DNA of 64,000 nt. It comes from Motiliproteus sp965230735. Its GTDB lineage: Bacteria; Pseudomonadota; Gammaproteobacteria; Pseudomonadales; Balneatricaceae. A program made the translations under genes and the position numbers. This document shows, piece by piece, positions 41,961 through 49,723 of this stretch (positions are counted from its first letter, which is position 1; each line of letters opens with the position of its first letter). The DNA lies in the NCBI RefSeq assembly GCF_965230735.1, contig NZ_OZ246016.1, positions 2,976,001 to 3,040,000 of the forward strand, given 5' to 3'. The notes below the pieces were generated by a model. The model ran no database searches. It was not told the DNA's origin and saw only the letters and a program-made list of their open reading frames with translations.

Positions 41961-42158
41961 ATGACGCCGAGCGCCAGTCCCGCCTGTAACAGCCCCTCCT
42001 CGAGAAAGGGCCCTGGACGACGTAACTGTCGCGACTGCCGACACTACCAGCGTACCGAAAGCGGCCCGCGCTGCCGCTTTCGTGGTGCCCGCCCCAGCGG
42101 GGTCTGTGCGGTGTTCCAACGGCTCAACCCCACCCTCGACCGAAACAGCACCCGCTAA
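41961..42158 (+). CDS. Small four-cysteine (zinc-ribbon-like) protein
   Basis: A 65-residue protein eight bases after the winged-helix gene. Its core has C23 and C26 (NCRDCRHYQ), C38 (GPRCRFRG) and C49 (SGVCAVF), giving CX2CX11CX10C, which looks like a zinc-binding fold. The N-terminus is Ser/Pro/Arg-rich and low in complexity. The ribosome-binding site is weak (GAGCGAG). The pattern of spaced cysteines in a coupled gene cluster argues for a real protein, but I cannot name a family. Confidence 0.5.
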   Translation: MTPSASPACNSPSSRKGPGRRNCRDCRHYQRTESGPRCRFRGARPSGVCAVFQRLNPTLDRNSTR

Positions 42159-42196
42159 GATCCGCATCCGCGCCCTTTTCACCTAAGCTTGGGGCT

Positions 42197-43699
42197 ATGA
42201 ATTCGGATCCCTCAACCCAGGTTCACCCTCAAGTGACAACCTCGGCAGCAGACCCTGCCGGACTCTATCTGGTTTTGGATCAGGGCGGAGGCTCCAGTCG
42301 CGCGCTGCTGTTTGACCACCGGGGCACCGAATTGGCTTGTGCGCAACAGAAGGTCCTCACCCGGCATCCGGGTCCCGATCGGGTTGAACAGGACCCTGCG
42401 CAGCTGTTACAGAGTCTGAAAGCCTGTATCGATCGACTGTTGTCATCGCTGCCGTCGGTCCAGCGGCAACGTATCCGTAGCTGGGGCCTGGCCTGTCAGC
42501 GTTCCAATCTGCTGGCGCTGTCTCGGCACAGCGGCACGCCTCTGACTCCGGTACTCAGCTGGCAGGATCTGCGCGCCAGAGACAGGATTGACTGGACGCC
42601 GGCGCTGGTCCGTCAGATTCACCAACTGTGCGGACTGTTCCCATCCGATCATCATGGCGCGGCAAAATTCCGCTGGTGCCTGCAGCAGCCCGAGCTGGAC
42701 TCGATGGCCGCGTCCGGACAACTGCTGCTGACACCGCTGTCGGGTTATCTGGCTGCCGGATTAACCGGCTGGACCCCCAACTCAGGGCAACCGTTACGGC
42801 TCGATCACGCCTGCGCCCAACGCACCCTGCTATGGAACCGGCAGACATTAGACTGGGATCCGGCACTGCTGCAACGGTTTCAGATACCGCCCCAGCACCT
42901 GCCATCCTTGCAACACTGTGAAGCCAACTGGGGGCTGTTGCACTGGCGGGATCTGTCGATTCCGGGCCGTTTTGTCGGTGGCGACCAAGGCTGTGCTCAC
43001 TTTGCCCAGGGCCAACCCGAGTCCGACCAAGTGACGGTGACTCTGGGAACCGGTGCCTTTATCAGTGTGGCGCTGGGTAAGCCGATCGAGCAGCCGCATC
43101 GGCTGCTGACCAGTCTGGCCAGTAGCCATTCCGAACACAGGGACTGGATGCTTGAGGGTACCGTCAATGGTGCCGCCAGTGCACTACAGTGGCTGCAGCG
43201 CCAGTATCCGTCACTCGATCTGGCGGCTCTGCAACAGCAACCGCTCCAGCCTAACCAGGGGCTGTTTCTGAACGCCGTTTCCGGACTCGGCTCACCGTTC
43301 TGGAACAGCCGGATCCAGAGCCGTTTTATCGACTGCGACCATGACAGCGAGCGCTATGCCGCCCTGCTGGAAAGCATCCTGTTTCTGATCGTCGAGAACC
43401 TGCGGGCGATCCCGGATACGCGGCCCCAGTTGCAACAGATCAAGCTTGGCGGTGGTCTGTCCCGACTACCCGGTCTGGCGCAACGCTTGGCCGATCTGAG
43501 CGGCTTACCGGTCAATCTGATTGAGCAGCACGAAGCGACCGCCCGTGGCTTAGCGTTTATCCTGGCTGGCCGGCCCAGCGACTGGAAGCCAAGCGCAGCC
43601 CAGCGCTATCAGCCCCAACCAGCCCCCCAACTGCAGCAGCGTTATCGGCGCTGGCAGCAGTACCTGCAACAGGCGTTGGGCACCCGGGCTGACAGCTAG
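42197..43699 (+). CDS. FGGY family carbohydrate kinase (glycerol kinase-like)
   Basis: A 500-residue FGGY kinase with the two actin-like domains. The phosphate-1 loop is LVLDQGGGSSRALLFD, where glycerol kinases normally have DQGTTSSR. Further signs are SWQDLRARD, VTLGTGAFISV, EGTVNGAASALQWLQ, GLGSPFWNS and KLGGGLSRLPGLAQRL. Neighbouring glpD and GDPD genes on the opposite strand suggest glycerol or a glycerol-like polyol as substrate, but the changes in the loop make this inference. The N-terminal 20 residues are an extra low-complexity extension. It converges on glpD, 34 bases away. Confidence 0.82.
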   Translation: MNSDPSTQVHPQVTTSAADPAGLYLVLDQGGGSSRALLFDHRGTELACAQQKVLTRHPGPDRVEQDPAQLLQSLKACIDRLLSSLPSVQRQRIRSWGLACQRSNLLALSRHSGTPLTPVLSWQDLRARDRIDWTPALVRQIHQLCGLFPSDHHGAAKFRWCLQQPELDSMAASGQLLLTPLSGYLAAGLTGWTPNSGQPLRLDHACAQRTLLWNRQTLDWDPALLQRFQIPPQHLPSLQHCEANWGLLHWRDLSIPGRFVGGDQGCAHFAQGQPESDQVTVTLGTGAFISVALGKPIEQPHRLLTSLASSHSEHRDWMLEGTVNGAASALQWLQRQYPSLDLAALQQQPLQPNQGLFLNAVSGLGSPFWNSRIQSRFIDCDHDSERYAALLESILFLIVENLRAIPDTRPQLQQIKLGGGLSRLPGLAQRLADLSGLPVNLIEQHEATARGLAFILAGRPSDWKPSAAQRYQPQPAPQLQQRYRRWQQYLQQALGTRADS

Positions 43700-43733
43700 C
43701 GGGGCAAGATCAGGGCTGAGACGAGGCTTAAGC

Positions 43734-44948
43734 TCAAGCCGGCTCCAGCATCAGCTGGGCGGTATCGGCCAACGCTCGGCGCTTACCCAGGTATTCCGGC
43801 AGCATCCCGACCACCTTCAACGCAGTGGTTCGATAGGTGGTCAGCTTGCCGCCGTAAATGGAGATCAACCCCCGTCCTTCGAACCAATGTTGCTGAATAC
43901 GGCTATCCCGGGCCCGGTGGAAAAAGCCGCCATCGCCGTTATCCAGCACCCGCAAGCCGGCGAACTGCTGCTTGATCTGCACATCCAATAACGGGAAGTA
44001 GCGTTTGAGCGTCTCCCGCAGATAGTCCAGCTCCACCGTGGTCGGTTCACACTCGGCCGGATCGCCGTGGTAGTGGGTCTCAGTGGTCCCCACCAGGGTA
44101 TCGCCCTGCCACGGCATCGCGAACACCCCCCGCCCATCATCCGTTTCCAGATAATAAACCGACTCGCCCAGGCTCCCCTCGATCAATATGTGCGCGCCCT
44201 GCACCAGGCTGACCGGTAACGGTGCCGGAGCGCCATGGATCCGTTGCTGGACCCTGCCGACCCAGGGGCCGGTGGCATTGATGATCGCGCTGGCTTCGAT
44301 ACGATAATTCCTGCCGCCTTCGGCCAGGTCGACCCGCCAGCCGTAATCGCTGGGCTGGGCATGCAGCAGCTCGCAACGACGTTTTAGCTGAGCCCCCAGG
44401 GTCTGCGCCGAGTAAGCCACAGCCCGGGTCAGCAGCCGATCGTCGGTCTGGGCGTCCCAGTAACGGTAAATGGCGCGCAAGCCCTGGCGCTCCAACCCCT
44501 GATGCAGCAACTGATCAAACTCGGGGTCATCCGGTTCAAAGCGGTCGAAATCGTTATGCTCCAGACCACGGCCAAACCAGCGGTACAGGTGCAATCCGGT
44601 GTATAGCGCCATGTCCGAGCGTTTACTGTCGTCGTACAGCGGAATCAGAAAGGGCACCGGATGCACCAGTTTGGGGGCGATCTGCAGCAATACCTGGCGT
44701 TCGCGCAGGGCACGGCGCACCAGCGAAAACTGCCCCGACTCCAGATAGCGAAGCCCGCCGTGTATCAGCTTACTGGAGCGACTCGAGGTCCCACTGCCCC
44801 AGTCTTTTTGCTCGATCAGCAGGGTTCGGTAGCCTGCAGCGGCAGCGGCCTGAGCGATACCACAGCCCTGGATGCCGCCCCCGACCACCAGCAGATCGAA
44901 TCCCTGGCTCTGATCAACATTACTGCGCCGCTCCAGCACTCCGCTCAT
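43734..44948 (-). CDS. glpD: FAD-dependent glycerol-3-phosphate dehydrogenase, short form
   Basis: A 404-residue flavoenzyme with the FAD-binding Rossmann motif FDLLVVGGGIQGCGIA near the N-terminus, then SSRSSKLIHGGLRYLESGQFSLVRRAL, NATGPWVGRVQ and GLISIYGGKLTTYR. It oxidises glycerol-3-phosphate to dihydroxyacetone phosphate and passes electrons to quinone. E. coli GlpD has about 500 residues; this one ends about 100 earlier, so the C-terminal helical domain is missing. The ATG at 44948 overlaps the GDPD stop as ATGA; the frame is open further upstream only because it lies across the other gene. Confidence 0.88.
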   Translation of the reverse strand: MSGVLERRSNVDQSQGFDLLVVGGGIQGCGIAQAAAAAGYRTLLIEQKDWGSGTSSRSSKLIHGGLRYLESGQFSLVRRALRERQVLLQIAPKLVHPVPFLIPLYDDSKRSDMALYTGLHLYRWFGRGLEHNDFDRFEPDDPEFDQLLHQGLERQGLRAIYRYWDAQTDDRLLTRAVAYSAQTLGAQLKRRCELLHAQPSDYGWRVDLAEGGRNYRIEASAIINATGPWVGRVQQRIHGAPAPLPVSLVQGAHILIEGSLGESVYYLETDDGRGVFAMPWQGDTLVGTTETHYHGDPAECEPTTVELDYLRETLKRYFPLLDVQIKQQFAGLRVLDNGDGGFFHRARDSRIQQHWFEGRGLISIYGGKLTTYRTTALKVVGMLPEYLGKRRALADTAQLMLEPA

Positions 44949-45715
44949 ACGCCCCCCCGCGGATATGGCTCCGGCTCGTAGGACTTCCGCTGGGCCGCCA
45001 GCATCTCTCCAATGCTGTCGGTTTCCAACCAGTGAAACCCGCGATCGGCCAGCTGTCGGGCCTGGGCGATATCCGAACTTTCGTAGAGCACGATCGGCAC
45101 GCCCTGTTTCGGACCCGGTCCAACGCCCAGCGGCACCCGTAGCCGGTTCAGAAACACCCATTCGGGTTCCAGCGCCAACACCTCACGATGCGCCAGCTGA
45201 TACCAGCGGGTCAGTACCGGTGCAACCCGTTGCCACCCCTGACGGCGCGCCTGTTGCAGCAACTGGATGGAGAAGCTGATCAGTATCACCTGGGGCCGCA
45301 CCTCCTGGAGCAACGGCAGTATTCTCGCCACCGACTTCGACGGCGATAACACCTGAGTCATCGTACGCTTGAGTTCTAAAAACAAGCTGACCTGAGGATG
45401 GCGTCGCAGCAACTCGACCATGGCTTCCAGGCTGAGCAGATCGATATCGCTGAAACGATCACCAAAGCGTGACGGATAACCCGGATGGCAGTGGCTCAGT
45501 TGTGCATCGCTGAGTCGATGGATCTGCCCCGCCCGTCCACAGAGCCGATCCAGCTCGCGATCATGAAACAGGTAGGGGGTTGCCTGTGCGCTGAACTGAA
45601 GATCCGCCTCCAGGTAGCGGGCACCCACGGCAATCGACTGCTCGAATCCCACCAGGGTATTCTCCGGATAACGGCTCGGATAGCCCCGATGGGCGATCAA
45701 CTGAAACTCTGCCAT
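44945..45715 (-). CDS. Glycerophosphodiester phosphodiesterase
   Basis: A 256-residue TIM-barrel enzyme hydrolysing glycerophosphodiesters to glycerol-3-phosphate and an alcohol. Active-site motifs are IAHRGYPSRYPENT (H9, R10, E18), LEADLQ (E36, D38) and LFHDRELDRL (H51, D52), plus FLELKR. It has no signal peptide and should be cytoplasmic (UgpQ-like). GAGG lies before the ATG. It is translationally coupled to glpD, which would consume its product. A GDPD gene also lies near the PilZ/lol genes in Pseudomonas. Confidence 0.92.
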   Translation of the reverse strand: MAEFQLIAHRGYPSRYPENTLVGFEQSIAVGARYLEADLQFSAQATPYLFHDRELDRLCGRAGQIHRLSDAQLSHCHPGYPSRFGDRFSDIDLLSLEAMVELLRRHPQVSLFLELKRTMTQVLSPSKSVARILPLLQEVRPQVILISFSIQLLQQARRQGWQRVAPVLTRWYQLAHREVLALEPEWVFLNRLRVPLGVGPGPKQGVPIVLYESSDIAQARQLADRGFHWLETDSIGEMLAAQRKSYEPEPYPRGGV

Positions 45716-45787
45716 GACGACCTCGGTCAGGATTTCTCTGAGTATGGCCGAAGAAACCCTTGTGAGCCGAAAATCATGGGCCGAAAG

Positions 45788-48040
45788 TCAGTCGCCGCCC
45801 GGCTCGGCTGCGGATGATGGTTGTGGTTCGCCCCAAAACGGCAGCAGCTGTTGCTTGAGTCGCTGCTGCAACTGGCGCTCACCGCTGAAACCGTACTCGG
45901 CCAGCAGCTGCGCCGCTGACCACTGCTGCAGCAGATAGCGCACCAGTAGCTCGCTTAATTCGGCATCCGGCGCGCTTGATCCAGGCTCGGCTGCCAACAG
46001 CCCCCACATCCAGCGCTGCAGCGCCGCTTCCACCAACTGCATCCCCCGGTTGCCCAGCAAAAAGCTATCGATATCTCTGCGGTCCTGGGGTTCGAGCGGA
46101 TAGAGCTCGGCCGTCCGGCTATCGGCCAATAGCGCACAGACCAATGCCGGCGGCAGCCCGGCGCCGTCACGACTCAGCCGCAACGGCAGGTCGCGGCTGA
46201 ACTGACACTGGATCTTTTGGAGCAGACTCTCTGCCCGTGCCGAGCAGCTTCGGGCATACAACAGCGACACGGCACCGCTGCGGCCATCGGCTTTGAGCCC
46301 CAGGCGTAACGGTTCAAACCCCTGCGAAGACCAGAACGGTAATAACTCGACACTGGCGCCAAAACTGGTACCCAGCACGTCGACCGAAGGCTGCTGACGG
46401 GCCTCGGCGAGCAGATGCGCCAACATCAGCGCACCAAAACCACAGCGACGAAGCGGCTCCGCCACGGCGATCCTGACGACACGCCAGTAGTTCAACCCGG
46501 CAGCCTCGGCCCATCCCGCTTGGGCGCTGAGTACCTGTGGGATCAGGTGCCCCTGAGGGCGCCGCTCACCGAGCCAGATTTGCCGACCCAGGTCGGCATC
46601 GAAACCGCCCTCCTCGGCCAACAGCACAACCCCAAGCACCCGATTAGGTTGATCGAGCCGATCATGCTCGGACAATAACCAGACTTGTCGCGCCGGATCG
46701 TCCAGCAGGTCACGCAGGTCCGATGGCGCGGTGCGGTAATGGGCCAGAACCAACAGCCCGAACAACTGCTTCAGCAAGCTCGGATTGGCCAACAGCTGCG
46801 TCGGTTCCCAACGGCGAAACACAAGTCGATCATCGGCCAGGTCCGACGGCGCGAACTCGCTCGCCTGAAACGATGCCGGCTCAGCATCCAGCATCAATGC
46901 CGAGAACACCCAACGCTCCAACGGATCTCCCGAATTCCAACGGATCGGCTGCTGTAACTCGAGACGACGCCAACCGGGGGTCAGCCGTTGCAATGAGGCG
47001 GTGAAACGGATCAGAAAACCGCGGCCGGTGCCTTCGTAACCGTGGGTCGTGGTGGCGAACACCACCCGGGCATGACGCTGTAGTAGTTGTTCCAGCATCG
47101 GCGCAGGAATGGCCGCCGCCTCATCGACAAGCAGCAGCTCGGCCACGCCCGGTTGCGATTCGGCCTGTGAGTCGAACGCCGGGCTTAACAACCGATCCAG
47201 CGCGACAAACTCCAGTTCGGAAGCACCGCAGCGTATCCGGTTACCCTTGAGGGAAAATTCTGAAGCCGGCAGCAAGGCCTCCAACCGATCGAATAACGCA
47301 GAAACGGTCGCCCTGGACGGCGCCGTCAAGCGTATCCGACAGGGCTGCTGTTGCATCAGACGGGCAGTGGCGATACCCAAGGCCGCGCTCTTGCCGCGTC
47401 CCCGGTCGGCACTGATTACCAGCGGACGTCGGCGACGCCCCTGCAACACCCGGCAGATCTGCTGGACGGCGACGGCTTGATCTTCGCTTAGACAATCCGG
47501 ATCACTACTGGGTAAGACTGCCGGCGCCTGCGGCGCTGGCATCTGTTGGAGCCGACGATGGCATTCGAGCGGGTCGGTTGTCGGGGTCAACAACCACACG
47601 GCTTGGGCAGCCTGGTGCGGCGGAGCCAGACAGTGCTGCAGCCAATGTTGAAACGGTTTGGCGTTGGCGGTCTCAAACGCAGGTAGCAGCAATAGCAGAC
47701 AACCGCCGGCGCGGACGGTGCCGCTCAGTGCCCCCAGCGCATCCGGTTCAAGCCCGGAACGGGCATCGATCAGGACGCGGTCGAACTCCTGACCGAGCAG
47801 CTGCCGACTTCGATCGGTGCGCAGCCAGTGTTGTGCATAGACCGCCTCCGTCGGAGCATGTTCGGAGATCCAACAACAACGGCGGTCGTCCCCTTGGCAC
47901 CACAGCGCCTCGACACGGCTCGATACCCAGTCGGCGGGCCCCTGCAAAGCCACCAGATAACGGTGGCGATCGGCTAAACCCCGGTCGCACAGGGTCTCGA
48001 TAAACGACTTTAAGGGATCAGCGCTCACCAGAAACTCCAT
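45788..48040 (-). CDS. tmcA: tRNA(Met) cytidine acetyltransferase TmcA
   Basis: A 750-residue enzyme that makes N4-acetylcytidine at the wobble position of elongator tRNA-Met. It has an N-terminal DUF1726-like domain, a RecD-type ATPase domain with Walker A ISADRGRGKSAALG and LLVDEAAAIPAPML, a GNAT acetyltransferase domain (RIAVAEPLRRCGFGALML, VLGTSFGASVELLPFW) and a C-terminal tRNA-binding tail. Length is a little above E. coli TmcA (671) owing to the N-terminal part. No clear ribosome-binding site precedes the ATG. Confidence 0.94.
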   Translation of the reverse strand: MEFLVSADPLKSFIETLCDRGLADRHRYLVALQGPADWVSSRVEALWCQGDDRRCCWISEHAPTEAVYAQHWLRTDRSRQLLGQEFDRVLIDARSGLEPDALGALSGTVRAGGCLLLLLPAFETANAKPFQHWLQHCLAPPHQAAQAVWLLTPTTDPLECHRRLQQMPAPQAPAVLPSSDPDCLSEDQAVAVQQICRVLQGRRRRPLVISADRGRGKSAALGIATARLMQQQPCRIRLTAPSRATVSALFDRLEALLPASEFSLKGNRIRCGASELEFVALDRLLSPAFDSQAESQPGVAELLLVDEAAAIPAPMLEQLLQRHARVVFATTTHGYEGTGRGFLIRFTASLQRLTPGWRRLELQQPIRWNSGDPLERWVFSALMLDAEPASFQASEFAPSDLADDRLVFRRWEPTQLLANPSLLKQLFGLLVLAHYRTAPSDLRDLLDDPARQVWLLSEHDRLDQPNRVLGVVLLAEEGGFDADLGRQIWLGERRPQGHLIPQVLSAQAGWAEAAGLNYWRVVRIAVAEPLRRCGFGALMLAHLLAEARQQPSVDVLGTSFGASVELLPFWSSQGFEPLRLGLKADGRSGAVSLLYARSCSARAESLLQKIQCQFSRDLPLRLSRDGAGLPPALVCALLADSRTAELYPLEPQDRRDIDSFLLGNRGMQLVEAALQRWMWGLLAAEPGSSAPDAELSELLVRYLLQQWSAAQLLAEYGFSGERQLQQRLKQQLLPFWGEPQPSSAAEPGGD

Positions 48041-48108
48041 CGCAACACAGGGCGCCCATTCTAGCGGGAACTTAGCGTAAAGGAACCTAGGGAAATGGGA
48101 TGGGCTGC

Positions 48109-48834
48109 TCAGGGATGGATCTGAAACAGCAACTGCACGGCTGCACGGACATCAATCTTGCCGGGCGCCACAACCGGCACCGACACATCCGCCGACATCC
48201 GTGCCATCGACTTGGAAGCCATCGCCATCTCAAAACGCCCCGGATTACCCGATTCGACCTCGATTCGCTCGATCGCCCCCAACTCGACACCGGCAGCCTC
48301 GGCAGCAACCCGGGCGTGCAGGCGCGCACGCTCGGTGGCCTGCCGCAGCGCCTGTTGGTATACCGCTTCATTATCCTCCAGACCAAAGCTCAGCTGGCCG
48401 ACCAGGTTTGCGCCGGCATCGATGGCGGCCTGAATATAACCGGCGACCTGGGTCAATTTCGAAGTTTTGAGCTGCAGCTGTGCCCTCACCTGATAGCCGA
48501 TGATCTGCGGTTGCCAGTCCTGCTCGGCATTACGCGGCCTCGGCTGCCATTGGGGTTGGACACTGAAGTTGGCCGTGCTCAGCTCTTTCTCGTCCACGCC
48601 GGCCTTCAGCAGCGCTTTATTCAACCGCTGCATCAGACGATTGTTCTCCTGCACCGCACTGTCAGCATCGGCAGCGCTGTTCTGCACCCCCAGCATCAGC
48701 GAGGCGGAATCAGCCGGTGCCGAAACCACGGCCTCCCCGCGCACCGACAAGCCCTTGTCGGCCGAGGTCTGCGCCAGGCTTGGGGCAGACACCATTGCGG
48801 TGCACAAAATCATCACGAACCAGCTCTTCAACAT
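48109..48834 (-). CDS. SIMPL (DUF541) domain periplasmic protein
   Basis: A 241-residue exported protein with a cleavable signal peptide (MLKSWFVMILCTAMVSAPSLAQ) and a SIMPL domain: LSVRGEAVVSAPADSASLMLGVQ, NRLMQRLNKALLKAGVDEKELSTANFSVQPQW, YQVRAQLQL and YQQALRQATERARLHARVAAEAAGVELG. The family forms periplasmic or outer-membrane oligomers linked to stress responses, but its role is not settled. GGGAGAG precedes the ATG. It is upstream of tmcA by 68 bases on the same strand and may be cotranscribed. Confidence 0.87.
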   Translation of the reverse strand: MLKSWFVMILCTAMVSAPSLAQTSADKGLSVRGEAVVSAPADSASLMLGVQNSAADADSAVQENNRLMQRLNKALLKAGVDEKELSTANFSVQPQWQPRPRNAEQDWQPQIIGYQVRAQLQLKTSKLTQVAGYIQAAIDAGANLVGQLSFGLEDNEAVYQQALRQATERARLHARVAAEAAGVELGAIERIEVESGNPGRFEMAMASKSMARMSADVSVPVVAPGKIDVRAAVQLLFQIHP

Positions 48835-49165
48835 AATGCTCTCCCTAAGGTTTAGTCGATTCGATAGTTAATTAAATCCCGCTGTTTCTTGCTCCTTGCT
48901 GAACGCCGATCCCTGCAGCCGGCCGACTTAACATCCATCGCGGAGCACCGGATCGAGCGAGAAACAGCCATGACGGGGGCCCCATCATGAACCAAAATCG
49001 ATCCATCAATCCAGCCCCCCCGAATCCCGCGTTAGGTTAGCCATAAATCGCGAATTAATCCTTGACAAACCCTGTGCCGAGCGTTTCGAAGCGACGCCTC
49101 GAAGAAGGTTATTAACACGACCGGGACTCACCACCCGGTCGACCGGGGCTGTATTCGAACCTTGA
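48835..49165. other. Intergenic region upstream of the orphan transcription unit
   Basis: No gene is visible. The stretch contains a perfect 14-base palindrome CCCGGTCGACCGGG at 49134-49147, a pyrimidine-rich C run and a lone TTGACA (49062-49067) without a matching -10. The SIMPL gene promoter presumably lies in the first 100 bases (AT-rich around 48855-48885). Confidence 0.45.
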
Positions 49166-49207
49166 GTGATAATTATCAAAAAAAGCCGTAACCAATTGAT
49201 TTATAAA
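49166..49207 (+). promoter_or_regulatory. Class II FNR/Anr-dependent promoter
   Basis: GTGATAATTATCAA at 49166-49179 matches TTGAT-N4-ATCAA at nine of ten positions and is centred at 49172.5. TATAAA at 49202-49207 is placed so that a start seven bases downstream (about 49214) would be exactly 41.5 bases from the box centre, the geometry of FNR-activated promoters. No gene begins within the following 170 bases with a convincing ribosome-binding site. Confidence 0.7.
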
Positions 49208-49213
49208 ACACCA

Positions 49214-49494
49214 AGTCAGGCTGGTCATTTTTTAACCAATTCGTCTGTAGGCAGCATTCTTTGTGGCACCTGTGGTTTTTTATTCTTACTGTCCACCGAA
49301 TTATCCACAACTTCTGTGGAAAGGCCGCCACAGGCCCGATCAGAGCTGGGATGGCAGTTACATGACACTTTTATGATGGGGGAGTGATGGGGAAGAAAGC
49401 GGCAACGAAGCCTCTATTTCATCCGCTCGGGACGCAGCTCCGTCTGGGCCCTAAAAAGAAAAAAGCCGTTGGTAGTCGTTACCAACGGCTTTTT
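49214..49494 (+). ncRNA. Candidate oxygen-responsive small RNA
   Basis: The transcript predicted from the FNR-type promoter to the perfect terminator is about 280 bases. It contains a hairpin TCCACA-ACTTC-TGTGGA (49304-49320), a smaller GGCC-GCCACA-GGCC hairpin, and a purine-rich stretch with several GGA triplets (GGGATGG, GGGGGAG, GGGGAAG, 49347-49395). A 37-codon frame from a GTG at 49263 exists but lacks a good ribosome-binding site. A longer frame starting at 49384 runs through the terminator and is unlikely. By analogy Anr-controlled PhrS of Pseudomonas and FnrS of E. coli are small RNAs of this kind; homology is not shown. Confidence 0.5.
49460..49494. terminator. Perfect bidirectional terminator
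   Basis: A 15-base-pair stem (AAAAAGCCGTTGGTA / TACCAACGGCTTTTT) with a five-base loop GTCGT. On the plus strand five T close the stem; on the minus strand TTTTTTCTTTTT follows. It ends the orphan unit and would also stop a leftward transcript. Confidence 0.9.
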
Positions 49495-49598
49495 AGAATC
49501 CTTGCGGCAACTCACCACAGCGTCCGTTATTGTGGCCAGATCCCTCTGTTTCCTTGTTGCACTGCACCGAGTATCGCGAATTCATCGGGCTCTGGCTC

Positions 49599-49618
49599 TA
49601 GGAAAAATTCCTATTTTT
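49599..49618 (+). terminator. AU-rich hairpin before the ABC transporter promoter
   Basis: TAGGAA-AAA-TTCCTA followed by TTTTT. The stem is only six pairs and AT-rich, so it could be a weak terminator or an upstream operator. Confidence 0.3.
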
Positions 49619-49649
49619 CAGATTAAACGACTAAGGTCGTAGATTTTTA

Positions 49650-49686
49650 CTTGGCTTGTTGTCGCCAAGCCCGGTTCGTCTACAAT
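49650..49686 (+). promoter_or_regulatory. Promoter and possible operator of the ABC transporter operon
   Basis: TTGTCG (49659-49664) and TACAAT (49681-49686) are 16 bases apart, with the first gene starting about 30 bases after the predicted transcript start. An inverted repeat CTTGGC-N8-GCCAAG (49650-49669) covers the -35 element, where a repressor would block the polymerase. Confidence 0.5.
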
Positions 49687-49723
49687 ACCGCCGTCTTAAT
49701 GCCGGCCCCTTGAGGAAACGAAC

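Noticed and set aside
49134..49147. CCCGGTCGACCGGG palindrome as an operator
   Set aside because: GC-rich palindromes of this length are common in such a genome; no promoter or gene start is nearby that it would clearly control.
49301..49309. Perfect DnaA box TTATCCACA, possibly marking a replication origin
   Set aside because: Single exact boxes are expected about twice per 64 kb by chance; no cluster of strong boxes, no dnaA, dnaN, rpmH or mnmG gene nearby. Kept only as part of the shared composite element.
49384..49626. Open frame starting at GGGGGAGTG and running past 49600
   Set aside because: It reads straight through the perfect terminator at 49460-49494, and the product is Lys- and Ser-rich without a recognisable fold.
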